From assembly GCA_900318265.1 (NCBI GenBank), contig ONKA01000017.1, forward strand, positions 1-64,000: a stretch of 64,000 bases of DNA, in the 5' to 3' direction. Origin of the DNA: an uncultured Bacteroidales bacterium (GTDB lineage Bacteria; Bacteroidota; Bacteroidia; Bacteroidales; F082). Below, piece after piece: positions 9,093 through 17,895 of the stretch (position 1 is its first letter; every line of letters starts with the position of its first letter). Under the pieces are notes generated by a model. That model worked only from the letters and a program-made list of their open reading frames with translations, was not told the DNA's origin and searched no databases. The translations under genes and the position numbers were made by a program.

Positions 9093-10559
9093 ATGGCGCA
9101 ACGGACGGCAATAATCATCGGCGCAGGCATCTCGGGACTCACTACCGCTGTCTATCTGCAGCGTTCAGGCATCCAGACGCTTGTCTTGGAGAAAGCCGCT
9201 GGTCCCGGAGGAGTCTCCACCAGTTGGAAACGCAACGGCTACACTTTTGAAGGTGGCATCCACTGGCTCATCGGAGCCAAGAAGGAGATCCCTTTGCATC
9301 AGATTTGGTTGGAAACGGGTGCCTTGCAGGAAAACAACCCCGTCTTTTTCAAAGATCCTATCTATACCTTGGTGGACGAAAAAGGTACCATGCCCCTGTT
9401 TCGCGACTTGCATGGGCTGGAAGTCACTGGCTTTAGGGATAAGCTTGCCTTGTGGCGTCTCCGTTTTCACTTGGCCTGTTTCAAGAATTTCCATCAGCCT
9501 ATCAGTGATTTACGAGGCTTAAAAGTCCGAAACCCCAAGCCGTTTTCTGTTTGGGAATATGTCAAGATGCTGCCTGCCGTCCTCGTCACGCCGTTTTTGA
9601 TGGCCCAGTCGGCGCGAGCTTATGCTCAATGGTTCAAGAATTCACGGATAAGGGCACTTTTGGCTGCCGTCGTAGAACCTGACATCAATGCGTTGTCCTT
9701 CATCTACACCCTGGGCACCTTTCATGTGGGCGATAGCGGCTACCCTAAAGGTGGTTCCCTGCGCATGGCACAGAATATGGCCGACACATTCATAAGTGGC
9801 GGTGGGAAAATCCGATACCAGACCCCTGCGGAGGAGGTTTTCCTTGAAGGGAAACAGTGGTCGGTTCGTACCAAGGAAGAGGTGCTTGTGGCAGATGTCG
9901 TAATCATTTCGGCGGATGCCCGAAGTGCCATCGACACGCTTTTCAAGGAGCCGTTACAAGACAGCTGGGCCAAAAAGATGCGGTCGGGACTTCGAACGAC
10001 CCAGTGCATGTTTATCGGTGTCGGAGTCAAGGCCGATTTGTCCTCTTGGCCCCGCTCCATGCAGATTGTGTTGCCTCATCCTCTGCAAGCCGCCAGACGC
10101 ACTTACCAAACGATTGTCGTGAACAACTATGCCACCGAGGAGGGCTATGCTCCCGAAGGGTGCAATGTCATCACTTGTCTGCTTCACGGCCCCACTTACG
10201 GCTATTGGAATGCGGCCAAGGAAGACGGCAGCTATGCAGACAAGAAAAAAGAAGTAATGGCTGATTTCATCGAAGCCATCAGTGAGGTGATTCCCGAAAT
10301 CAAGGATGCTGTGGCTGTGACCGACATGGCCACACCGCTCACCTACGAGCGTTATTGCAGCACCTTCGAGGGTAGCTACATGACGGACTGGCCGCCCTTC
10401 CGACGCTTGTACCACGCGCCTGTCCGCTATCGTGAAGGCTTGTATTTCACGGGGCAGCGGACGGCCTATTCCGGCGGACTTCCCCCGGCAGCCCAAAGCG
10501 GTCGCACCACAGCACAGACCGTTTGCAAAGACCTTAGCGTGGAGTTCGTTGGGGCATAA
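9093..10559 (+). CDS. FAD-dependent oxidoreductase, phytoene desaturase-like
   Basis: 488 residues. The N-terminal dinucleotide-binding motif IIGAGISGLTTAVYLQRSG with following Glu, and GPGGVSTSWKRNGYTFEGG, are those of the CrtI/carotenoid isomerase and amine-oxidase-like superfamily. The C-terminal GLYFTGQRTAYSGGLPPA resembles the second FAD-contact motif. No carotenoid genes are nearby, so the substrate is open; a retinol- or carotenoid-saturase-like role is only one option. Confidence 0.85.
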   Translation: MAQRTAIIIGAGISGLTTAVYLQRSGIQTLVLEKAAGPGGVSTSWKRNGYTFEGGIHWLIGAKKEIPLHQIWLETGALQENNPVFFKDPIYTLVDEKGTMPLFRDLHGLEVTGFRDKLALWRLRFHLACFKNFHQPISDLRGLKVRNPKPFSVWEYVKMLPAVLVTPFLMAQSARAYAQWFKNSRIRALLAAVVEPDINALSFIYTLGTFHVGDSGYPKGGSLRMAQNMADTFISGGGKIRYQTPAEEVFLEGKQWSVRTKEEVLVADVVIISADARSAIDTLFKEPLQDSWAKKMRSGLRTTQCMFIGVGVKADLSSWPRSMQIVLPHPLQAARRTYQTIVVNNYATEEGYAPEGCNVITCLLHGPTYGYWNAAKEDGSYADKKKEVMADFIEAISEVIPEIKDAVAVTDMATPLTYERYCSTFEGSYMTDWPPFRRLYHAPVRYREGLYFTGQRTAYSGGLPPAAQSGRTTAQTVCKDLSVEFVGA

Positions 10560-10581
10560 TTCAGCATGGGAAAGATGAAGC

Positions 10582-11463
10582 TTAGTCGCATTCCTCCAAC
10601 CACTTTTCCAGTATCTTGCAGTATTTGTCGGTTTGCTCGACGAAGCAGGTATGACGTGCGCCTTTGAAGACTTCCCAGCGGCTGTTGGGGATGTTCTCGT
10701 AGAGCGAGGCGGCCACCACGGGGGTGCAGATGTCGCGGGTGCCACTGCAAATGAGGCAAGGCTGTGTGATTTGGTGCAGACGGTCGGTGTATTCGAAGTC
10801 GGCCAGATCGCCCAAGGGTTGGTATTCGTTGGGGCCCCAGCCGTAGAGGTAGGCTTCGTCGCCGGCGCGTTTCGGGCGACGGATACACTCGGGCGAGTTT
10901 TCGTCCACGCTGATGACATAACGCTCATAATAATGTTCGTTGGCGCGGAGGTAGTCGGGGTCGTCCCATTTCCCGGTGGCTTCAGCATGGCGGATGGCTT
11001 CTTGGTCTTCTGCCGACATGTATTTGATGAGGCGGTGCTGCTCGCTGGCCCACAGCGAGCTGGAGGCATGGCCCGAAGAGAGGATGACCGATTTGATGCC
11101 CTTGGGCTGGCAGTCGATGATGTAGGCAATGGCCTGCATGGCGCCCCACGACTGACCGAGGAGGTGGAGCTGGTCGAGGTGCAGGTATTCGCGCAAGGCG
11201 ATGAGTTCGTTGATCCAGGTCTCTTGGGTCCACAATTCGGGATGACCGTCAAGGTAGGAGTTGCCGCAGCCGATCTGGTCGTAAGAGATGACCTGACGGC
11301 CCGTGTCGGCGATGCGGTCCAGCACTTCGAAATAGTTATGTGTGCTGCCCGGTCCGCCGTGCAGACAAAGCAGTGCGGGCTTGCTTGAAGGTTCACCGAC
11401 AATGCGGTAGTAAGTCTGGTAGCCGAGATAAGGCATATAGCCTTCTTGGATGGGGTGATTCAT
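10582..11463 (-). CDS. Alpha/beta hydrolase, proline iminopeptidase-like (S33)
   Basis: 293 residues from ATG 11463; an upstream TTG is less likely. The oxyanion motif HGGPGSTHNYF, the nucleophile elbow GQSWGAM (Ser) and the C-terminal GARHTCF (His) give the catalytic triad of peptidase family S33; the Asp should be in GTRDICTP. Such enzymes release N-terminal proline or hydrolyse small amides. A TATCTTTG -7 element lies on the minus strand at 11488-11495. Single-gene unit, converging with the oxidoreductase. Confidence 0.88.
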   Translation of the reverse strand: MNHPIQEGYMPYLGYQTYYRIVGEPSSKPALLCLHGGPGSTHNYFEVLDRIADTGRQVISYDQIGCGNSYLDGHPELWTQETWINELIALREYLHLDQLHLLGQSWGAMQAIAYIIDCQPKGIKSVILSSGHASSSLWASEQHRLIKYMSAEDQEAIRHAEATGKWDDPDYLRANEHYYERYVISVDENSPECIRRPKRAGDEAYLYGWGPNEYQPLGDLADFEYTDRLHQITQPCLICSGTRDICTPVVAASLYENIPNSRWEVFKGARHTCFVEQTDKYCKILEKWLEECD

Positions 11464-11510
11464 AGGGTTAGGTGTTTTTGTTTGGGGCAAAGATACTAAA
11501 AGATAAGGTT

Positions 11511-11551
11511 TTTGAGCTATAACCCCTCAAAAAATCGAGTTATAGCTCAAA
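11511..11551. repeat. 13-bp perfect inverted repeat (stem-loop)
   Basis: TTTGAGCTATAAC and GTTATAGCTCAAA enclose a 15-nt loop. It lies between the hydrolase promoter and the gene remnant at 11583, so it may terminate transcription arriving from the right, or act as an operator or dispersed repeat. Confidence 0.6.
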
Positions 11552-11582
11552 TTTTTGATGAGAAATGTGGTCTTAACTGTCT

Positions 11583-11813
11583 TTATTCTCTGCCATACCC
11601 CAGCATCGCCTCAATCGGCACGGTGCTGTCCATCAAGCCGATGCGGGTGTCGGAGGCGTGACGGTTTACGCCAGTGTATTCCAACGAGGCATCCTCGTAG
11701 CGACGGAACTTCAGGATGGCGTCGTTCATTTGGGCGCGGTTGAAGACACCAACACGGAGCAGAGACTCTTCCACCAATGTCGGTTCAAAATAATACTTTT
11801 TATCGACATTAAT
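11583..11813 (-). pseudogene. Possible 3' remnant of a larger gene
   Basis: An open frame of about 76 codons without a convincing start codon, beginning right after an in-frame stop just inside the end of the neighbouring gene. The peptide looks protein-like (FNRAQMNDAILKFRRYED, then GLMDSTVPIEAMLGYG) and lies on the same strand as its neighbours. I do not recognise the parent family. It could also be chance. Confidence 0.3.
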
Positions 11814-12495
11814 CTATTCTTTTTTGTTTTCTACCTAACCCATAACAATCCCCATTTAGTTCCATATAATAGTTTTGATTTAGTTCGGCACGAATATTTC
11901 CTAATATGTATATTTGTAGTTCTCTAGCAAAAACTTTAGCATAGCTTTCATTTCCGACATGTGCTTTTTCCATTAGAGCCTCATGCATTTCTGTTTTTTC
12001 AGAAATGTATTCCTTAACTTCCGGATGATAATAAGGATTATAAAAAGTGATTTTTTTTACAATTGGAGCATAGACCCTAACTTGGTGATAATCGTTTGAC
12101 GGATGCATTAGTCCTAAAGAATCTGTATAATATCGTATTTTGTCTGGATGCTCTCTTATTTCAAAAACCAATGAAAAATCAACAAACATCTCAAGCGTAC
12201 CGCCTTGTACAATTGCAGTGGTTATCCCTTTACTTGTTGCATCCAAACGGACACTTCGAGTCCCAATTGTTTGAATCTCGGCTCGTGGGTACGACTCAGC
12301 AAGTGTTGAATAAATAGCACCAATATAGGAATCGATATTTGTGCTATCTCTTATTTCAATCTCTACATAACCTTTGCCGTCTTTTGTATTAAATCCTTTG
12401 TATTTATCTTGCAATATGAAATCATATTGTGCATGTACGATTGTGCAATTGGATAAAAAGAGGATTGCGAGAATCTTAAATACCTTGTTTTTCAT
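11809..12495 (-). CDS. Hypothetical secreted protein
   Basis: 228 residues from ATG 12495 (a second ATG at 12510 would add five residues before the signal peptide). A signal peptide ends at IVHAQ. The body is a soluble alpha/beta domain with YVEIEIRDSTNIDSYIGAIY, somewhat like the DUF4468 domain found in secreted Bacteroidota proteins, but that match is weak. The nearest promoter-like sequence upstream is at 12795-12802, which would give a roughly 290-nt leader with strong base pairing. Confidence 0.7.
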   Translation of the reverse strand: MKNKVFKILAILFLSNCTIVHAQYDFILQDKYKGFNTKDGKGYVEIEIRDSTNIDSYIGAIYSTLAESYPRAEIQTIGTRSVRLDATSKGITTAIVQGGTLEMFVDFSLVFEIREHPDKIRYYTDSLGLMHPSNDYHQVRVYAPIVKKITFYNPYYHPEVKEYISEKTEMHEALMEKAHVGNESYAKVFARELQIYILGNIRAELNQNYYMELNGDCYGLGRKQKRID

Positions 12496-12578
12496 TTTAT
12501 TTGTGCCCATTTAATACTGTTGGCTCTTCAGTTTTTTGTGATTAAATAATTGTGTTTCTATCAAATGCATAAAAAATC

Positions 12579-12705
12579 GTGGAACTTTTCTTACGCCTAC
12601 TTAGGTGTTCCACGACCTGCCAAGCAAGTAAGTAAAGCCCACGATTACTCGTAGGCGTTTACCGCTATACTATTGCTTGGCTTGTTTGTGGAACTTCAAG
12701 TAGGC
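12579..12705 (-). ncRNA. Repeat-rich, potentially structured leader or small RNA
   Basis: Several pairing segments are packed in about 127 bp: GTGGAAC (12579) with GTTCCAC (12607), ACGCCTAC (about 12593) with GTAGGCGT (12651), CCAAGCAA (12620) with TTGCTTGG (12673), plus a third GTGGAAC (12688) and GTAGGC (12700). No gene is present. The gap 12496-12916 otherwise holds only the promoter-like TATCTTTG on the minus strand (12795-12802). If transcribed it would be the 5' leader of the secreted-protein gene or a separate RNA; a decayed mobile repeat is the alternative. Confidence 0.4.
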
Positions 12706-12794
12706 AAGTGAGAGCGAAAACGCTTTTATAATATGTTAGTTATGGTCTATTTTGTCTTTTCGGTATGTTGGGTGTTTTTGTTGGTTTATGAGTG

Positions 12795-12802
12795 CAAAGA
12801 TA
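12795..12802 (-). promoter_or_regulatory. TAnnTTTG promoter element
   Basis: TATCTTTG followed by GCA on the minus strand matches the Bacteroidota -7 consensus. It lies downstream of the nuclease-NTPase gene and points towards the structured region and the gene starting at 12495. Confidence 0.5.
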
Positions 12803-12916
12803 CCATTTTTTACTAAATCCTTTTGATTACTCTCAAAAAGTTGCCCCCTTTTTTTCTTACTACATTTTTCTTCTTCGTAAAAGCTGGGGTATTTTTCTTT
12901 CCTCGACCGCCTTAAT

Positions 12917-15190
12917 CTAGTCAAAAACTCTCAATGCACTAAACATTTCATCAATTTGAGAGTTTTCTTTTTCTTTTTGGTTTTTCCAACTATTATAGTC
13001 AAATTCTACTCTTTTTGCTGAATCTGTTTCAGACTCTTCTTTTTCCTTTTCTTTTAAACGTTCTTCAACATTTTCAACCCTACATGATGTGTGATACCAT
13101 GACCAACCAGGCAGGAATTCCCTCAACTTGTCTATTTTTTTGTTTTGTTCATCACAATCATACAAGTCAGATAAGTCTCTTATATCTTCATAAAGATCGT
13201 CGTCTAGCTTCTTGTAATAATAATTCATAACTCCTTTTTCTAGATTAAGCTTATTAATCGCCGTCGCAAGTTCAATCCACTCATCCGTATTAAGAGTCTC
13301 ATTGTCCAAAATTTGGCATAACCACTCATCCACCTTGGGATTCATTCTAGTCCAATCTAGTAGTACCATCAACCCTGCGCGATATTTCATTTGGATTGTT
13401 CCAAAAGTCAATTCCTCTGCTTCATACCTGTTCTCCACAAATCCGGGATAATGATTACAGAAATTCGGAAATTTAGTCATGAAATCAAAAAGGACTCTAG
13501 TTTCCCAAAAATCCTCCCTTTTTACCTCATTCCAACCTCTGAAATTCAACTGGCAGGTTTTCCACTGATTCCAAATACGATTAAAGGAATCGTTTAGTAA
13601 TGGAAAATCGCTTTCCCGTATGAAAACTTGGTTATTATTGTCAGCTCGCTCTTGATTGTCTGTAAAAACATAGTAAAGCTGCTCAATAAAGCAGGCTCCA
13701 GCCACGAGTTGGGCAAGCGAATGATGGTTCTCATTTAGATAGAATACAACGAAATCGGCTATTGATGGGTTGTACATTGACACCAACAGTACTCCATATC
13801 TTGATTCCGTTTTAATGAAACAATTCATCAACACTTTCAATGTTTGACGCCATTTTACATCGTCATAGGTCAACCCCATTTCGTTGCGCGTAAGCGTGCA
13901 AAATGTTTTGTAGGCTTCCTGAAAATCATCCATCATCACCCTGTCACCCATGGTGCCAAGTACCAACAGCGCATAACGTGTGGACATGTCTAGATTATCA
14001 AATGCAAACTCCCATACACTGATAGGATTGTCGAAGAAATTTTTGACTTTAATAGCGAAATCATCGGGAGCGATATTTTTCCAAATTTGCTCTTTGATAA
14101 TTGCCTGAATTACTCTAGGATTGAAGTTCTTATGTTCAATCAGTTCCCTGTAACTATGTTTGTCGAGGAAAGCGTTAATGTATTCCGCTGGTATATCAGC
14201 CTCGGCAAAATGGTTGTATAGAATTCGCGCCTTGATGGTTTTAGTATAGTGTTCCAATTGGATGGTGCATCTGGCTATATCGATATTACTTAATGCTAGC
14301 ATTTCGTAATGTGTCAACGCCTCAGAGAGTACATATTCACGTGTTGCAAGTATGAACAATGTGTTTTTGCTGTTTTTCACCTTGTCAATAAAGGTCACAA
14401 GCTTGTTTTCAAAACTGACTGGTTGCTTCACGAACGAGGTCTTGCCAAGGAAATCATCGAAGAAGAAAACTTGACGTTTTTCCTTTTCAAACATTTTTGC
14501 GGCATTGTCCATATCATCAGTAATATACACGAACTCCTCAAAGTCCTGCGCCAGCATTGAATACACCAGCATACGGGCCAAAGTAGTTTTGCCAATGCCA
14601 GGTATGCCTGAAATTACCACATAATGATTCTTCTTCAGAATTTCAAGTGCTTTATTCAGACTATCATTCTCTACATAAAGTCTTATATCGCGTTCAATGT
14701 TTTCAAGCTCAAATGTTGACCAATTAACAGTAGCTTTATTGATAATCAAGTTTAGTACATTTGTGCTGGCCAGCCACAATTTATGATAGTCTTTCTCGAT
14801 TTCTTTATGAAGGTTTAACAGATTGTTCAAATCTTTCCGCCCAAATATATCAGAAGAACTCATGATAAAAGGCGAAAACATTTGAAAAATTATCTCTTTT
14901 TGATTCTCGCTTAAATCGACTGAAGTGGTGAGAATATATCGTTGAGGATTAAGTCGTTTTACCTTATCAACCTCTTTTTTCAATTGGCTTTTCAGCTCAT
15001 TCCATTCTTTATAACGCTTACATTGAATAATACAAGTATGATTATTGTTGTATGCAAACCGTAAATCAATGCCTTTGTCGCGACCATCAGCAAAACTCTC
15101 AATGAAAATGTTTTCTTGAGCCTGCAACAGATCGCGCGAGAAACATTCAAACTCACTTGGCTGTAATATACTGAAATCGTAATTGGTCAT
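12917..15190 (-). CDS. Restriction-nuclease / STAND NTPase fusion, likely anti-phage
   Basis: 757 residues. Residues 1-110 look like a PD-(D/E)XK (Mrr-like) nuclease: FECFSRDLLQAQ, then DKGIDLRF and IIQCKRY supply the Asp and QxK active-site residues. An NTPase of the nSTAND3 type follows: Walker A SGIPGIGKTTLA near 195, Walker B FFFDDF near 241, and sensor FILATRE. The C-terminal 350 residues are helical and probably the sensing part. STAND-nuclease fusions of this plan act as defence proteins that cut DNA after detecting a phage component. Neighbours DUF4145 and Fic fit an accessory defence stretch. Activity is inferred, not shown. Confidence 0.8.
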   Translation of the reverse strand: MTNYDFSILQPSEFECFSRDLLQAQENIFIESFADGRDKGIDLRFAYNNNHTCIIQCKRYKEWNELKSQLKKEVDKVKRLNPQRYILTTSVDLSENQKEIIFQMFSPFIMSSSDIFGRKDLNNLLNLHKEIEKDYHKLWLASTNVLNLIINKATVNWSTFELENIERDIRLYVENDSLNKALEILKKNHYVVISGIPGIGKTTLARMLVYSMLAQDFEEFVYITDDMDNAAKMFEKEKRQVFFFDDFLGKTSFVKQPVSFENKLVTFIDKVKNSKNTLFILATREYVLSEALTHYEMLALSNIDIARCTIQLEHYTKTIKARILYNHFAEADIPAEYINAFLDKHSYRELIEHKNFNPRVIQAIIKEQIWKNIAPDDFAIKVKNFFDNPISVWEFAFDNLDMSTRYALLVLGTMGDRVMMDDFQEAYKTFCTLTRNEMGLTYDDVKWRQTLKVLMNCFIKTESRYGVLLVSMYNPSIADFVVFYLNENHHSLAQLVAGACFIEQLYYVFTDNQERADNNNQVFIRESDFPLLNDSFNRIWNQWKTCQLNFRGWNEVKREDFWETRVLFDFMTKFPNFCNHYPGFVENRYEAEELTFGTIQMKYRAGLMVLLDWTRMNPKVDEWLCQILDNETLNTDEWIELATAINKLNLEKGVMNYYYKKLDDDLYEDIRDLSDLYDCDEQNKKIDKLREFLPGWSWYHTSCRVENVEERLKEKEKEESETDSAKRVEFDYNSWKNQKEKENSQIDEMFSALRVFD

Positions 15191-15332
15191 TTATTCGTGT
15201 ATGTACTAGGCTATATTGTCAACGATATTTTACTTTATACTGTAATCTCCCGCTCTTTATTGAAATTATGGAGAAACCAGCCTCCTCTGAAGGATTGCCA
15301 TAATGAGATGATTGAATAAAGACCATATTTTA

Positions 15333-15998
15333 TTAAGTCTTATCACCATCTCTTTTCAGGATTGATTTCTTTGCAGAATCAGGTAGAGATTGGAATAACA
15401 CTCCTATCTCTTTGGGTTCAGATATCATTCTTTCGACAATGATATTTAATAAATGCATTAGACAAACAGCAGTGTCTTTATCATCGACATCAAATGCTAT
15501 TTGGCCAGGATGAACTGCTTTATTTCCAATAACACGCACAACATCCAACGCTTGTTGTACCAGTTTGGGTAACCCTTTTTCCACTAAAGCACCAATTTTA
15601 TTATTTAAATCTCCATCGGTCTCTCCCAATTCATCACATAAGCGGTCAATAGCAAGTCGTAATAATGCGCACGCCGCACGAGGTGATTTGTTGTATATTA
15701 AAGCAGCTTCATTGTATAGCTGTTTAACAGATTCTGGCATGTCATTATTAGGAGTTTCAGCTACAATATCTGGATAAATATAAATGTTATCAATCCAAAT
15801 GGTCTTTTGCTTGCAATTATGACAAATTGCAATCTGAACCCATCCAGTACCTCTTTTCATATCTTTTGCATCCAATATCGGCTTGTATCCTGGGTAAGGA
15901 TATTCTATAACACTATAGTGCATTAATGACAAGGTACCACAATGAGGACATGTAAATGATTCTTTTAAATTATCTGGATGAATGTATTTAGATGACAT
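15333..15998 (-). CDS. DUF4145 protein with N-terminal zinc ribbon
   Basis: 221 residues from ATG 15998 (an in-frame TTG at 16007 is less likely). Cys pairs FTCPHCGTL and AICHNCKQK form a zinc ribbon; the helical half (SPRAACALLRLAIDRLCDEL ... VIGNKAVHPG) is the DUF4145 signature. This domain is often found next to or fused with restriction and other defence genes; its biochemical role is unknown. A TATTTTTG -7 element lies on the minus strand at 16076-16083, so it has its own promoter and can read on into the nuclease-NTPase gene 142 bp downstream. Confidence 0.85.
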   Translation of the reverse strand: MSSKYIHPDNLKESFTCPHCGTLSLMHYSVIEYPYPGYKPILDAKDMKRGTGWVQIAICHNCKQKTIWIDNIYIYPDIVAETPNNDMPESVKQLYNEAALIYNKSPRAACALLRLAIDRLCDELGETDGDLNNKIGALVEKGLPKLVQQALDVVRVIGNKAVHPGQIAFDVDDKDTAVCLMHLLNIIVERMISEPKEIGVLFQSLPDSAKKSILKRDGDKT

Positions 15999-16130
15999 TT
16001 TTTTCAATTAAAACTCACATTCTATTCTGTTCTGTTTTATGTTTTACTCAATTATTATCTTGGATAAACATTGTGCAAAAATACAAATCTTTCCTCATTC
16101 AGCAAAACTCGTTTATTGGAAGAAAAAGCG

Positions 16131-17642
16131 CTATTCCATCACCCTCCCAATAAACCTAACAAACCCTTCAATATTCCCATCCACGCTTGCCTGTTCCAAG
16201 GCAGCCAGGTATTCCTGTCGGCGTTCCACGGGAATCACTGCCCAGGGATAACCTGCCGTCACCAGTTGGCTGTTCATCACGAAACGCGCTGTGCGGCCGT
16301 TGCCGTCCATGTAGGGATGGATATAGACGAAGAAGAAATGCCCTAAAATGGCTCGCACCAGCGCACTCTCTTCCTCAATCATTAAATCCGATAAAGCTCT
16401 CATCGCATCCAAAACGGCGTCAGGGTTCAGCGGTGTGTGCATCGAGTTTCGGATATACACCTGATGCCTGCGATAGCCTATTAAATCAGAAGCCTTCACT
16501 ATGCCTGCCCTGATGCATGGCTCAAACAACTGAAAATGCCAGTCCTGATGCCCTTTCACATACAATTGTGCAGGAGCCTTGCCCGAAAAACATTCCGTCA
16601 CGCCTTGCTTCAGCAATTCGTAGGCTTGATAATACCCTCGCGCAGCCAACGCATTCCTGCGCTCCTTGTCCTCCTCGTTTTTTTCAGGATCCCAGTTGCC
16701 ACTGCGAACACGCTCCAACAGGCCTTCCGTAATCTTATAACCCTCAATCGACAAGGAGTTATAGCTGTCCTTTACATAAGTCGCATCCATCATCGCCAAC
16801 ACCGATGCCGCATCTTGCTGTACTGGCTGGATTTTTATCGTGTCTATTACCACCTTCCGCATTTGCATCCACATCAAGCGGATGCGAGAGGCGTAAGGCG
16901 ATTCCGCGAATGTCATTATTCGCACATTCTCCTCAAACGGATTCTCTTCCGTCACAGTATGCCCCACTTGGCGCATCATCCGCAATAATTCATCAGCCAT
17001 CTCCTCGCGTCCGATGGAGCGCAACGCACCTGCCACGCGGCCTGCCCGGGTGGTATGCCCCCCGTCGATGGCTGCCAAGACGATAGGCGAGACATCACGC
17101 AAACTGGCCAGACAAGTCCTTGCCTCCAATGCATCACGGCGATAATAATCCGGTCCCACCATCAACAAGGCGTATTCCATGGGATACATTCGCACGCCAT
17201 AACGCGGCTCCCGTATCACCGTTGGTGGCAGACTTGCCTTGATGTCCACAAGCGATGTTCCGAAAGGCAGTTGCAGGATGTTGTTTGTTCCGTTCTCGCA
17301 GCGCACAATCAATTGTTTGGGGATCACCGTCTTCCCGCTGTGGAAATAGAGTGACAGCTCCGGTGACAAGCACCAAGCCCCATTGAATCTCTTGTCTAAA
17401 TATGCAGTGATGAAGTGCCAATACGACACATACCACACCGTTGAATCCCCCTCGCTCCCAGGTGACGACGGGATATACCATCCCTTCATGACCATCTGAA
17501 GGTATCCGCTGTTCACCAACCGCTCTGTATGAGTCCGTCCCAGCGTATCCGCTCCCTGAATCACCAGATTGTCCCCATGGGCGTCCTGATATGCCTTCAA
17601 CACCGCCAATGACTCCGCCAATTTCTCTTGTATTGTTGCCAT
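16131..17642 (-). CDS. Fic-domain protein with AbiEi-like N-terminal domain
   Basis: 503 residues. The Fic active site HPYMDGNGRTAR lies near residue 440 and matches HPFxxGNGR. The inhibitory motif SLSIEG near 296 fits (S/T)xxxE(G/N), so this is a self-restrained (class II) Fic enzyme, usually AMPylating proteins. The first 150 residues resemble the AbiEi winged-helix antitoxin fold (SGYLQMVMKGWYIPSS, then SYWHFITAYLDKRF), which can bind DNA. The gene is preceded at once by 24-bp tandem repeats and a TATCTTTG element at 17732-17739 on the minus strand, so autoregulation through the repeats is plausible. Confidence 0.88.
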   Translation of the reverse strand: MATIQEKLAESLAVLKAYQDAHGDNLVIQGADTLGRTHTERLVNSGYLQMVMKGWYIPSSPGSEGDSTVWYVSYWHFITAYLDKRFNGAWCLSPELSLYFHSGKTVIPKQLIVRCENGTNNILQLPFGTSLVDIKASLPPTVIREPRYGVRMYPMEYALLMVGPDYYRRDALEARTCLASLRDVSPIVLAAIDGGHTTRAGRVAGALRSIGREEMADELLRMMRQVGHTVTEENPFEENVRIMTFAESPYASRIRLMWMQMRKVVIDTIKIQPVQQDAASVLAMMDATYVKDSYNSLSIEGYKITEGLLERVRSGNWDPEKNEEDKERRNALAARGYYQAYELLKQGVTECFSGKAPAQLYVKGHQDWHFQLFEPCIRAGIVKASDLIGYRRHQVYIRNSMHTPLNPDAVLDAMRALSDLMIEEESALVRAILGHFFFVYIHPYMDGNGRTARFVMNSQLVTAGYPWAVIPVERRQEYLAALEQASVDGNIEGFVRFIGRVME

Positions 17643-17738
17643 ATTAGTATATTTTGCACCGCTTTTATTAGTTTATTTTGCTTTACTAACATTAGTATAT
17701 TTTGTATTGCTAATATTAGTTTTTGACGCTGCAAAGAT
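17643..17738. repeat. 24-bp tandem repeats upstream of fic (array 1)
   Basis: Three full units (17643, 17667, 17691) start ATTAGTWTATTTTG and are exactly 24 bp apart; a fourth, shortened unit starts at 17715 as ATTAGTTTTTG. The array fills the space between the fic -7 element (17732-17739, minus strand) and the fic start codon, so it would lie in the 5' leader and just over the promoter. Confidence 0.85.
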
Positions 17739-17834
17739 ACAAATCTTTTTCTATTTCAACAACATATTTATTGCAAAAAGTAATAAAAACACTCTACTTT
17801 TTGTTGCAGAATTCCAATAATTGTGGCTGTTTTT

Positions 17835-17880
17835 ATTAGTTTATTTTGTCTTGCGACTATTAGTTTTTGCCGTTGCAAGA
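17835..17880. repeat. Second copy of the 24-bp repeats (array 2)
   Basis: ATTAGTTTATTTTG at 17835 and ATTAGTTTTTG at 17859 repeat the last two units of array 1, again 24 bp apart, and are followed by TTGCAAGAATAC, a decayed match to the GCAAAGATAC promoter next to array 1. This suggests the segment of repeats plus promoter was duplicated about 144 bp away. Confidence 0.7.
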
Positions 17881-17895
17881 ATACGCAAGCGTTGA

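Noticed and set aside
9954..11402. 482-codon antisense/overlapping frame across the oxidoreductase and hydrolase genes
   Set aside because: Composition is Ser/Thr/Pro/Arg-rich and it overlaps two genes with intact catalytic motifs.
17643..17880. CRISPR-like array
   Set aside because: Units are directly adjacent at 24 bp without variable spacers, and no cas genes are present; they are simple tandem repeats.
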